Below the pieces are notes generated by a model. The model searched no databases. It was not told the DNA's origin and saw nothing but the letters and a program-made list of their open reading frames with translations. DNA of 64,000 nucleotides, from contig JAZQSX010000018.1 of assembly GCA_045630285.1 (NCBI GenBank), forward strand, positions 50,918 to 114,917. Direction: 5' to 3'. The stretch is from RGIG3009 sp045630285. Its GTDB lineage: Bacteria; Bacillota; Clostridia; Oscillospirales; Acutalibacteraceae. Below, piece by piece: positions 7,581 to 15,105 of the stretch (position 1 is the stretch's first letter; each line of letters starts with the position of its first letter). A program made the position numbers and the translations under genes.

Positions 7581-8915
7581 TCAATAGTGATATTTTTTCC
7601 GTTTTGTAACGAGAAATATTGCTGAAAAGACAACCGCCATAAACTCTGCCACGACGATAGAGATCCACACACCGTTGATCCCCCACACCAGCGGCAACAG
7701 CCACACGGCAGCAACCTGAAACACCAGCGTGCGCAGGAAAGAAATGATAGCGGATGTAACGCCGTCATTGAGTGCTGTGAAAAAGCTGGACGCAAAAATC
7801 GCAAAGCCCATAAAGAGAAATGACGTAGCAAAAATACGGAAACCGTACACGGTCAACTCCAGCAACTCGGCGTCATATCCTACAAAAATCTTCGATAACG
7901 GTGCTGCCAATCCGATGCCAATGAGCACCATGCAAACACCAACAATTCCTGTCAGTTTCAAGCTTTTGCGGAACACACTTTGTAACTCGGCGTGGTTTTT
8001 GGCGCCATCGTGGAACCCAATAATTGGTGCCGTGCCAATGCAATATCCCAAAAACACCGAGGCGAAAATAAAACTGACATACATCATCACACCGTAGGCT
8101 GCTACGCCGTTTTCTCCGGCATATTCCAGTAATTGAATGTTGTAGAGTATGCCAACCAGATTCATGGAAATATTGCTCATAAGCTCAGAGGAGCCGTTGA
8201 CACAAGCCTTAGCGATCGCACGACCTACCCAGACGGTTTTACCAAGACGCAGCATGCTGCAGTTTTTTCGGAAGAAATAGAACAACGGTATTACACCGCC
8301 GGCGAATTGACTGATGGCAGTGGCAAACGCTGCGCCAAGCAACTTATATTCCTGCGGCAGTAGCATAACCAGGAGTGCGTCCAGCACCATATTGGTACAA
8401 CCGGACACAAGTGTAACAAGCAAGCCCAATTTTGGGCGGGCAGCCGTCACAAAAAAGCTTTGGAACAGTAGCTGTAGTACAAAGAACGGCATTGAAACCA
8501 AAAGAACACGGCCGTAAACGACAGCATTTTCCAGCATAGCACCGGTTCCGCCCAGCATAATGGCAATGGGACGAATAAAAATAAAACCGATGATTGCCAG
8601 CAAAAGTCCCATAGCAAACGCAGCATAGACAAACAGTGAGAAATAGCGATTGGCCTTTTCCCTATCCCCTTCTCCTAACGTTTTGGCAACCAAAGCTGAA
8701 CCGCCCGTACCAAACATAAACCCAACGGTTGAGAGAATCATCAGAAACGGAAAAATGAGATTTACCGCCGCAAACGGCGTCTTACCGGCATAATTTGACA
8801 CAAAAAAACCATCCACCACACCGTAGATTGACGTGAAGATCATCATAGCAATCGACGGCAAGGTGAAGCGGAACAGTCTCCGATATGTAAAATGATCTGA
8901 AAGTTGAATGGACAT
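7581..8915 (-). CDS. MATE family efflux transporter
   Basis: 444 aa, about 12 hydrophobic segments over the whole length, no signal peptide. Multidrug and toxin extrusion proteins export cationic or hydrophobic compounds using Na+ or H+ gradients. The N-terminal half shows the family pattern FTLPSIAMMIFTSIYGVVDG and FMFGTGGSALVAKTLG near residues 15-85, of the type seen in Gram-positive DinF/NorM-like members. GGAGGGTAGT precedes ATG 8915. The decayed LysR gene next to it could once have controlled it. Substrate unknown. Confidence 0.9.
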   Translation of the reverse strand: MSIQLSDHFTYRRLFRFTLPSIAMMIFTSIYGVVDGFFVSNYAGKTPFAAVNLIFPFLMILSTVGFMFGTGGSALVAKTLGEGDREKANRYFSLFVYAAFAMGLLLAIIGFIFIRPIAIMLGGTGAMLENAVVYGRVLLVSMPFFVLQLLFQSFFVTAARPKLGLLVTLVSGCTNMVLDALLVMLLPQEYKLLGAAFATAISQFAGGVIPLFYFFRKNCSMLRLGKTVWVGRAIAKACVNGSSELMSNISMNLVGILYNIQLLEYAGENGVAAYGVMMYVSFIFASVFLGYCIGTAPIIGFHDGAKNHAELQSVFRKSLKLTGIVGVCMVLIGIGLAAPLSKIFVGYDAELLELTVYGFRIFATSFLFMGFAIFASSFFTALNDGVTSAIISFLRTLVFQVAAVWLLPLVWGINGVWISIVVAEFMAVVFSAIFLVTKRKKYHY

Positions 8916-8961
8916 ACTACCCTCCGAGGTATAGCACAGTCGTTATTGTCGGAAGCGGGGG

Positions 8962-9561
8962 TTACTTTCCCTCAGCAATGCGTTCCTGCCAGCAGCCCCA
9001 ACACATACTCTCGTATTTGTCGTTACCACCGATTTCAATCTGGTTTCCTTCGATAATGACCTTGCCGCTCTCGTTCAGGCGGGCGTTGACAATTGCTTTT
9101 TTGCCGCAGCGGCAGACCGATTTGATTTCCGTGATGCTGTCGGCGATCTCAAACAAGCGCATTGAGCCCTCAAACAGCTTGGTCTGAAAATCCGCACGTA
9201 GACCAAAGCACAGTACGGGGGTATCGTGAAACTCGGCAATATATTTCAGCTGATCCACCTGCAAACTCGTCAGGAACTGGCACTCGTCGCAAATGATCAC
9301 ATCCGGTGTTTCCAGCGCGTGGTAGCGATCCAAAACGCTCTCATCACGACCGATAACATCCGCTACAGCCGACAAACCGATGCGAGATTTCACCACCGTT
9401 ACACGATTGCCGTTCTCATCGGTATAGTCGTCACGGTTATCCAGATCCGGTTTGATCAGCCACACGCGATTGCCTTTTTCTTCATAATTAAACCGCGTCA
9501 TCAACGCATTTGCTGTTTTGGAGGAGGCCATGGCGCCAAATTTAAAATACAGCTTTGACAT
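8962..9561 (-). CDS. tdk: Thymidine kinase (type II)
   Basis: 199 aa. Phosphorylates thymidine to dTMP with ATP (pyrimidine salvage). The P-loop GAMASSKT is at residues 9-16, the DECQFL Walker-B-like motif near 95-100, and the zinc-binding cysteines appear as CRCGKK (near 147) and CWGC (near 188), as in the bacterial/viral TK1-like family. Length is normal. Own promoter upstream; 47 bases separate its stop from the MATE start, so read-through is possible. Confidence 0.94.
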   Translation of the reverse strand: MSKLYFKFGAMASSKTANALMTRFNYEEKGNRVWLIKPDLDNRDDYTDENGNRVTVVKSRIGLSAVADVIGRDESVLDRYHALETPDVIICDECQFLTSLQVDQLKYIAEFHDTPVLCFGLRADFQTKLFEGSMRLFEIADSITEIKSVCRCGKKAIVNARLNESGKVIIEGNQIEIGGNDKYESMCWGCWQERIAEGK

Positions 9562-9593
9562 ATACGATACCTCGCTTTTTCACATTCCCGTAT

Positions 9594-9622
9594 ATCATAC
9601 CATACAAGTAATATATTTTCAA
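9594..9622 (-). promoter_or_regulatory. tdk promoter
   Basis: Minus strand TTGAAA (9622-9617), 17-bp spacer, TATGAT (9599-9594). Confidence 0.65.
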
Positions 9623-9662
9623 TGAAAAGAATCGGATTTTATTAGATGCTTGCATGCAAAAG

Positions 9663-9690
9663 AAAAGGAACCGCCGAAGCGATTCCTTTT
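9663..9690 (-). terminator. Intrinsic terminator after the gene remnant
   Basis: 12-bp stem (9663-9674 with 9679-9690, one G-U pair in the minus-strand RNA) closed by a UUCG-type tetraloop and followed by U-rich sequence. It begins 5 bases after the stop of the remnant at 9696. Confidence 0.85.
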
Positions 9691-9695
9691 TGTTC

Positions 9696-9866
9696 TTATT
9701 CGACCTCTACGACGCCGTCGGCTTTTACCATGATTTTCATGCCGTCTTTGACGTAGCTCAGGAACTCCTCGCCCAGCCCGTCGACCGCCGGCATCGTAAT
9801 ACCGTCGACCCAAACATCAGCCAGCACCGCACCGGTTGCCGGCCACCCATAATCGGTTGTATTAAT
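9696..9866 (-). pseudogene. 3' remnant of an unidentified gene
   Basis: A 56-codon frame with coding-like composition runs from just after an in-frame TAG to a TAA at 9696 and is followed directly by a strong terminator. It has no start codon near its 5' end and its first bases touch the SGNH hydrolase stop. The translation (YGWPATGAVLADVWVDG, then DGMKIMVKADGVVEVE) ends in a small beta-rich domain that vaguely recalls the swivelling domain of PEP-utilising enzymes or the aconitase X small subunit. I do not recognise it with confidence. It looks like the tail of a longer gene whose front was replaced by the SGNH gene. Confidence 0.5.
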
Positions 9867-10896
9867 CTACCAAAAATGCGGCAATGCTGACCGTGCTGCC
9901 TACCGAATCGGGATGCGGCGGCAGGGTCGTCAATGTAGCGCGGTGTGCGCCGTCGGTCAATGTACGCACGTAAAACCGTGAAATGTATTCGCCACCGATC
10001 TCGGTGCCTTCACCGTAGCGGTGATACCCTTCAATCGTGCCATGATCCACGCCGTCGATCTCCACGCGGACGCGACCGCCGTTTCCGCCGATACGGGCAT
10101 ACACACCGAAATGGTTGCCCTCAAAAGAATACGACAGCGTGGCACCCACACGCTCGGCGATGGCGGCTTTTTGCACAAGCAGCGTGGGCAACCGTTTGAA
10201 CGGCGAGCGGTCGTTGGCATCGCCGATCGTAAAACCGTCCGCCTCGTCAACCGTGGGGGTCAGCATACGCGGCGCGCGAAACGCGCACGACGCGATGGGC
10301 TCACGCTCGCGCACGGGTGCGGTGAAGCGCGCGGGGTCGCTTAAGATCGTGCGCGTGACCACGTCGGCATATAAGCGATGCCCGGCATCCGCAGGATGTG
10401 CGGCATCTGCCAAAAAATCATCCCACGTATTCTCTCCCGTATGGATCTTGTCGAGCACGGCGGCACGCAGATCAATTTCGGGAATGCCGTAATGCTGTGC
10501 CACGACCGTGTGCGCGTGCGAAGCGTTTTCGCCGTCGCGGTTGGTGGTGTAGACAAAGGTGATCGCCACGTCGGGGTTGTGTGCTTTTAAGGTGCGCACG
10601 AGGTATTCCATACTCGCGATCACCATCTCGCGGTCTTGCTTGGATACCTCGTTGTCGTTGACGGCAAATTCCACCAATACCATATCTGGGTGGTAGGAAA
10701 GCACGTGATCATGTAAGCGAAACGCCGCCACGCGGCTGCCCGTACCCGAAATGGAAGCATTTAGCATTTCGACATCGTCACCGTACAAGGCACGAGCAAA
10801 CCCGTTAAAGGACAACCGCGCCCACGACCGTTCGTAGTCGCTCGCGCGCGCTCCACACGTGATCGACCCACCTAAATACAGAATGCGTTTTTTCAT
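9862..10896 (-). CDS. SGNH/GDSL-type hydrolase
   Basis: 344 aa, cytoplasmic by sequence. The N-terminal 190 residues form an SGNH esterase-like domain: block I GGSIT near residues 9-13 with the nucleophile Ser, block III FAVND near 76-80, and the block V DAAHPADAGH with catalytic Asp/His near 163-172. About 150 beta-rich residues follow, similar to the carbohydrate-binding or jelly-roll tail of sugar-ester esterases. Likely removes acyl groups from a glycan or nucleoside; substrate unknown. Base composition is visibly richer in GC (runs of GCGCG) than neighbours, suggesting later acquisition. Confidence 0.82.
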   Translation of the reverse strand: MKKRILYLGGSITCGARASDYERSWARLSFNGFARALYGDDVEMLNASISGTGSRVAAFRLHDHVLSYHPDMVLVEFAVNDNEVSKQDREMVIASMEYLVRTLKAHNPDVAITFVYTTNRDGENASHAHTVVAQHYGIPEIDLRAAVLDKIHTGENTWDDFLADAAHPADAGHRLYADVVTRTILSDPARFTAPVREREPIASCAFRAPRMLTPTVDEADGFTIGDANDRSPFKRLPTLLVQKAAIAERVGATLSYSFEGNHFGVYARIGGNGGRVRVEIDGVDHGTIEGYHRYGEGTEIGGEYISRFYVRTLTDGAHRATLTTLPPHPDSVGSTVSIAAFLVD

Positions 10897-10948
10897 CGTG
10901 AGTTCTCCTTTGTGGTGGTGAAAAGGATGAGCGAGTCATCTTGCGGAT

Positions 10949-10977
10949 AGTATAGCAGAAAACCATAAACAAATCAA
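10949..10977 (-). promoter_or_regulatory. Promoter of the SGNH hydrolase gene
   Basis: Minus strand TTGATT (10977-10972), 17-bp spacer, TATACT (10954-10949). An AAAGGAG site precedes the ATG at 10896. Confidence 0.7.
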
Positions 10978-10988
10978 GGCGAAGCTTT

Positions 10989-11062
10989 GTATATCATCAA
11001 GCCGCAGGAGGATGCACGCTGACGCGTGATGAGATACAGCCCCAAAGGGGCTGATGATATAC
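10989..11062. repeat. Short inverted-repeat element, 74 bp
   Basis: Ends are an exact 11-bp inverted repeat (10989-10999 with 11052-11062). Inside is a second perfect hairpin, CAGCCCC-AAA-GGGGCTG (11038-11054). It codes for nothing plausible and lies between the SGNH promoter and the tRNA-Ser 3'-end duplicate. It resembles a small palindromic intergenic repeat of the REP/MITE kind; copy number cannot be judged from one window. Confidence 0.6.
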
Positions 11063-11067
11063 ACGAC

Positions 11068-11318
11068 TTTGGCGGAGAAGGAGGGACTCGAAGTTGCTTC
11101 GCAACCCCTCTTGCGGTACCCGAAATTTGCTTTTCTCGCTTTCGCTCGGCAAATTTCGACCGCTGCGCCCTCCCCTGCTCGCTGTATCGTCCGCCGGACG
11201 CGCTCGCAGGCGACGCCCGCGCCTCCGTCGCTCGGGTTCGAGCCCACCGTTTTTAGGAAAACACAAAAGGCACCCGTTTGGGTGCCTTTTGTGTTTGGCG
11301 GAGAAGGAGGGACTCGAA
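11068..11318. repeat. 25-bp direct repeat of a tRNA-Ser 3' end bounding a structured GC-rich block
   Basis: Positions 11068-11092 repeat 11294-11318 exactly. The second copy is the 3' end of tRNA-Ser(GCT): CCA, acceptor strand and part of the T arm. The block between holds the tRNA terminator (11260-11295) and about 160 bp of GC-rich sequence with several inverted repeats, for example GAAATTTGC with GCAAATTTC around 11130-11158, and a second T-arm-like GGTTCGAGCCC near 11235-11245. Open frames here (up to 127 codons) cross tRNA sequence and look spurious. Confidence 0.7.
11260..11295 (-). terminator. Terminator of the tRNA-Ser pair
   Basis: Perfect 16-bp stem (11260-11275 with 11280-11295), 4-base loop, immediately after the CCA end of tRNA-Ser(GCT) in the minus direction. 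Confidence 0.85.
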
Positions 11319-11386
11319 CCCTCGCGCCGGTTACCCGACCTACGCCCTTAGCAGGGGCGCCTCGTCACCAACTTGAGTACTTCTCC
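11296..11386 (-). tRNA. tRNA-Ser(GCT)
   Basis: Cloverleaf with a long variable arm typical of tRNA-Ser. Acceptor GGAGAAG pairs with CTTCTCC, anticodon stem CGCCC/GGGCG with loop CTGCTAA (anticodon GCT), T arm GGGTTCGAGTCCC, and CCA encoded. No mismatches seen. Reads AGC/AGT codons. Co-transcribed with the tRNA-Ser(TGA) upstream. Confidence 0.95.
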
Positions 11387-11447
11387 ATAGACAAACCGAA
11401 TGCGGTGAGCAAACGATCTGTATATTCAGTTTATTGACTGAAAGGTG

Positions 11448-11534
11448 TGGCGGAGAGGAAGGGATTCGAACCCTTGGCTCTTTCGAGTCACTGGTTTTCA
11501 AGACCAGCTCCTTAAACCGCTCGGACACCTCTCC
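11448..11534 (-). tRNA. tRNA-Ser(TGA)
   Basis: Class II tRNA: acceptor GGAGAGG/CCTCTCC, anticodon stem CTGGT/ACCAG with loop CTTGAAA (anticodon TGA), long variable arm, T arm GGGTTCGAATCCC and encoded CCA. All stems pair. Reads UCN codons. Confidence 0.95.
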
Positions 11535-11552
11535 GTATCAGCGACGGTATTG

Positions 11553-11581
11553 ATTCTATCATTTTTAGCAGCAGATGTCAA
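11553..11581 (-). promoter_or_regulatory. Promoter of the tRNA-Ser pair
   Basis: Minus strand TTGACA (11581-11576), 17-bp spacer, TAGAAT (11558-11553), ending 19 bases before the 5' end of tRNA-Ser(TGA). Confidence 0.8.
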
Positions 11582-11603
11582 CACTAAAACTAAAAATTTT
11601 CCG

Positions 11604-12278
11604 TCAAATCCCAAGCACCTGCAAAAGATCCAGCGGTTGCCGCAGTAAAATCTCGGCTCCCGCCCGGCGCAACTCTTCTTCTCCGCGGAAGCCCCAGCAC
11701 GCACCGCCGCAAACCAAGCCGGCATTGTGTGCGGTTTCGACATCCACGTTGGAGTCACCCACAAACAGCGTTCTTTCCCCCACCGCACCGCAATCGGCAA
11801 GTGCCAGTTGCACCACCTGCGGATGAGGCTTGTTCGGACGGTCGGCAACGCTGCCGTACACACAGCAAAAACCGTAAGATTCAAAAAACTTGGTTGCCAG
11901 ACGGCGAGCCTGTGCCTCCGCCTTGTTAGTCACAACGCCCATACGATACCCACGGGCCTTGAGCTCGTCCAACAGCGGAACAATTCCTTCATACGGCGCT
12001 GTTTTGTCGGCGCAATGTGCATCGTAGATCTCGATAAATCGTACAAAGGCTTTATCCAGCTCCGCTTCGGATATGCGGCCGCCGAAAGCACGCTCCAGCA
12101 GCTTGCGAATACCGTTGCCGACGAATTGATGATACGCTTCACGGTTATGAACAGGCGTTCCGTCTGCGTTCCCGCAGCCCCACTCCGTCAGCACCTGCTC
12201 GGTGGAAGACGCCAGATCGTCGATCGTATCGATCAGCGTGCCGTCCAGATCAAATAAAATGGTATCCCATTGAGCCAT
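11604..12278 (-). CDS. HAD phosphatase, phosphoglycolate phosphatase-like
   Basis: 224 aa. HAD-IA hydrolase with complete motifs: DLDGT (residues 10-14), TNK near 116, Lys in RPNKPHP near 148, and GDSNVDVETA near 173. The alpha-helical cap between motifs I and II matches the Gph/PpaX type, which dephosphorylates 2-phosphoglycolate or pyrophosphate, but substrate specificity in this family is not readable by eye. The gene ends 70 bases upstream of the tRNA-Ser pair and starts 14 bases after the potD stop, so it may be the last gene of the pot transcript. Confidence 0.82.
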   Translation of the reverse strand: MAQWDTILFDLDGTLIDTIDDLASSTEQVLTEWGCGNADGTPVHNREAYHQFVGNGIRKLLERAFGGRISEAELDKAFVRFIEIYDAHCADKTAPYEGIVPLLDELKARGYRMGVVTNKAEAQARRLATKFFESYGFCCVYGSVADRPNKPHPQVVQLALADCGAVGERTLFVGDSNVDVETAHNAGLVCGGACWGFRGEEELRRAGAEILLRQPLDLLQVLGI

Positions 12279-12292
12279 TGTACTCTGTCACC

Positions 12293-13465
12293 TCAGCATT
12301 TTTTGCGTTTTCTGAAGAAACGAACCACGAATAATCCCAAGCAGGCAAGTGCTACAACGCCAACAAACGCCGTGAAAATGCCCCAACGAGGGTCCGCCAG
12401 CTTGAGCCGCATCCACAGTTGGTCCATATAGGCACTGGTATCGTGCGGCAAGGTCTCAAAAATCTCGGTGTTGTCCAGCACCTCTTTCGGCGGATAGAAG
12501 TTTTCGTTCTGGCCGATTTCGGGATCCAGCAGTTCTTGCGCCTCCGTATGCGGAGTGGAATAGCCGATATATTCGGCGTTTTTCAGCGCAATATCGGTGC
12601 GGCAAAGGAAATTGATGTACATCTCTGCCTCACGCTTGTGCGGTGAATCCACCGGGATACACAAGGCATCTACGAAGCGATTCGTTCCGCTTTCCGGTAC
12701 GAAAAAGTCGATGGCAGGATTGCCTTCCTCTTCGTCCATCATAATGATGCCGTCACCGGAATAGTACGGTGCGATCCAGCCTTCTTCATTGATCATCTTG
12801 TCAAAGACCTGATCCATAACGTACTGATGCAGCAGCGGCTTTTGCTCCACGAGTGCCTCGTAAGCCTCGTCCCAATGAGCAGGATTGTGTGTGTTCATCG
12901 AATAGCCGCACTTGTTCAGTGCAATACCGAAAGCATCACGCTGGTTGTCAAACATAAAGATGCGACCGCTGTACTTTTCATCCCACAGCAGATCCCAACC
13001 CTGTGCCAGGTCTTCCTCGTCTACGTACTTGGTGTTGTAGAAGATGCCGACCGTACCCCAGGTATACGGCACAGAATAGGTGTTTTGCGGGTCGTAAGCG
13101 AGATTTTTGAAGTCCTCGTTGATGTATTTGTAGTTCGGGATGTTATCAAAGTTCAGCTTGGCCAGCATACCCTCATTGATAAGCTTACCCACCATATAGT
13201 CAGACGGCACGACAATATCATAGGAAGCCGCACCGGATGACAGCATGGCATACATACTTTCGTTATCGGTGAAGTTTTTGTAGTTGACCTCGATGCCGGT
13301 CTCTGCAGTAAAAAGATCGTTGACCTCAGGATCGATGTATTCACCCCAGTTATATACGTTCAGCGTGACCGTGTCCGTTTTGGCGCTCTCCGCAGATACG
13401 GGAGCGGCAAACAGGAAGGGGCACAAAAGCGCCACCGTCAGCAGCAGGCAGGAAAGTTTTTTCAT
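12293..13465 (-). CDS. potD: Spermidine/putrescine ABC transporter substrate-binding protein, membrane-anchored at C-terminus
   Basis: 390 aa. Captures polyamines for the PotABC importer. Residues 1-25 form a type I signal peptide (KK, hydrophobic core, VSA cleavage motif) with no lipobox cysteine. The mature part starts with LNVYNWGEYIDPE, the PotD hallmark, and has the YTWGTVGIFYNTKYV strand near 125. A hydrophobic segment near 358-380 followed by RFFRKRKKC anchors it in the membrane, replacing the lipid anchor usual in Firmicutes. Fourth gene of potABCD; AGGGGAGGGAAG precedes ATG 13465. Confidence 0.9.
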   Translation of the reverse strand: MKKLSCLLLTVALLCPFLFAAPVSAESAKTDTVTLNVYNWGEYIDPEVNDLFTAETGIEVNYKNFTDNESMYAMLSSGAASYDIVVPSDYMVGKLINEGMLAKLNFDNIPNYKYINEDFKNLAYDPQNTYSVPYTWGTVGIFYNTKYVDEEDLAQGWDLLWDEKYSGRIFMFDNQRDAFGIALNKCGYSMNTHNPAHWDEAYEALVEQKPLLHQYVMDQVFDKMINEEGWIAPYYSGDGIIMMDEEEGNPAIDFFVPESGTNRFVDALCIPVDSPHKREAEMYINFLCRTDIALKNAEYIGYSTPHTEAQELLDPEIGQNENFYPPKEVLDNTEIFETLPHDTSAYMDQLWMRLKLADPRWGIFTAFVGVVALACLGLFVVRFFRKRKKC

Positions 13466-13480
13466 CGTGCTTCCCTCCCC

Positions 13481-14284
13481 TTACGATGCGCGGCGCTTAT
13501 CTTTCGGCGCCGAACGAATTTGCATGACGTTGACAAGGATCAGCATGATCATCACCGCACCGAACATCAGCGTGGACAATGCGTTGATCTCGGGCGTAAC
13601 ACGGCGCTTCACCATTGCATAAATCGTCACCGACAGGTTCTGCGCCGATTCACCGGAGGTAAACAAGCTGATAACGAAATCATCCAAGGACAGTGTAAAC
13701 GCCATCAAAGCACCGGTGATGATACCGGGCATGATCTGCGGCAATACTGCACGGGTAAACGCAGGAAACGGACGGCAGCCCAGATCCACAGCAGCTTCAT
13801 ACAGGTGCGGATCCAGTTGGCGCAATTTCGGCATAACCTGCAGCACAACGTACGGAACGCAGAACGTGACGTGCGAAAGCAACAGCGTGAGATACCCGGG
13901 CTGCAACAGGCCGGTCGTTTTGTGAATAAACACAAACAACAGCATCAGCGCAATGCCGGTTACGATCTCGGGATTGACCATCGGCAGATTATTAAATGCC
14001 AGCAGTATACGCCGCAGCTTCGCATTCACGCTGCGAATACCGATCGCCGCCGCCGTGCCGATCACGGTGGAAATGACCGTGGCAAGAACGGCAACGGACA
14101 ACGTTACCCACAAAGCGGAAAGAATCTCATCGTTTTCAAACAACGCCTCATACCAGCGGGTGGAAAAGCCGTTCCAGACCACACGGCTCTTGGAATCGTT
14201 AAACGAGAAGATGATGAGCACCAGAATGGGAGCGTACAGGAAGGCGAAAATAATGCCGTTATAAATACGAGAAAGGGTCTTCAC
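13481..14284 (-). CDS. potC: Spermidine/putrescine ABC transporter permease PotC
   Basis: 267 aa from a GTG at 14284. Inner membrane permease with six hydrophobic segments. The EAA loop that contacts the ATPase is at YEAAVDLGCRPFPAFTRAVLPQ near 160-180. The GTG start overlaps the potB stop by 4 bases (GTGA), the usual coupling in this operon; the longer frame from 14335 would lie inside potB and is rejected. Confidence 0.93.
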   Translation of the reverse strand: MKTLSRIYNGIIFAFLYAPILVLIIFSFNDSKSRVVWNGFSTRWYEALFENDEILSALWVTLSVAVLATVISTVIGTAAAIGIRSVNAKLRRILLAFNNLPMVNPEIVTGIALMLLFVFIHKTTGLLQPGYLTLLLSHVTFCVPYVVLQVMPKLRQLDPHLYEAAVDLGCRPFPAFTRAVLPQIMPGIITGALMAFTLSLDDFVISLFTSGESAQNLSVTIYAMVKRRVTPEINALSTLMFGAVMIMLILVNVMQIRSAPKDKRRAS

Positions 14285-15105
14285 GCAGCATCCCCCTCTC
14301 CATTCTTGTCCACCATACCGGTGATCGCCATACAAACGAGGATCAATACCATCAGCACCAACGACAGCGTAGCACCGACGTGATAGTTTGCGCCCTGACC
14401 GATGAACATAGTCTCAATGGCGTCACCGATCATCAGCGTCTTGCTGCCACCAAGCAGCTTAGTGATAACAAACGTGCTGACAGCCGGTACAAAGACCATC
14501 GTAATACCGCTGAGCATACCGGGAAGCGACAACGGAAGCACTACACGGCCAAACACCTGAAACACGTTTGAGCCGAGATCCTGAGCCGCTTCGATGACAC
14601 TGTTGTCGATTTTCACCATAACGGAATACAACGGCAGCACCATAAACGGTAGGAAGTTATAGACCATACCGAGAATGATCGCACCATTGGTATTGATAAA
14701 CGAAATAGACTGACCGTCCGCCAAGACGCCGATTGCACGCAAAAACTGGTTGAAAAAGCCGTTGTTTTCAAGCAGGGACATCCAAGCATAGGTACGCAGC
14801 AGGAAGTTCATCCACATCGGCAGCATAATGATCATCACCATGGTCTGCTGCTTGCGGCCCTTGGCACGGGAAATCGTAAAAGCAAGAGGAAAGGCAAGAA
14901 CCAGACAGATCACCGTGGCGATTGCACCCAAAAAGATAGACAAACCAAATGTACCGGCATACTCACCAATGGAAGATAAGTTTGCCAGCGTAAATTGTCC
15001 CTGTTCGTCAGTAAACGCAAACCACAGCACGATGCCGAGCGGAATGACTGTAAATAATGCCATCCACAAGGCAAAGGGCGCTGCGGCGGTTTTGGAACGC
15101 ATCAT
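14281..15105 (-). CDS. potB: Spermidine/putrescine ABC transporter permease PotB
   Basis: 274 aa with six membrane segments; pairs with PotC to form the channel. The EAA motif reads IEAAQDLGSNVFQVFGRVVLP near 172-192. The start overlaps the potA stop (ATGA), so the two are translationally coupled. The name rests on family pattern and gene order potA-B-C-D; the wider family also imports opines and thiamine precursors, but the PotD partner supports polyamines. Confidence 0.93.
   Translation of the reverse strand: MMRSKTAAAPFALWMALFTVIPLGIVLWFAFTDEQGQFTLANLSSIGEYAGTFGLSIFLGAIATVICLVLAFPLAFTISRAKGRKQQTMVMIIMLPMWMNFLLRTYAWMSLLENNGFFNQFLRAIGVLADGQSISFINTNGAIILGMVYNFLPFMVLPLYSVMVKIDNSVIEAAQDLGSNVFQVFGRVVLPLSLPGMLSGITMVFVPAVSTFVITKLLGGSKTLMIGDAIETMFIGQGANYHVGATLSLVLMVLILVCMAITGMVDKNGEGDAA

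Noticed and set aside
7331..7831. A 166-codon frame overlapping the end of the MATE gene
   Set aside because: The first two thirds are a shadow of the MATE gene in another frame; only its last part makes sense, as a LysR relic.
10936..11437. Several 80 to 127-codon frames in the tRNA-Ser region
   Set aside because: They read through tRNA genes, a terminator and the inverted repeats; their translations reflect structured RNA sequence and no protein family.
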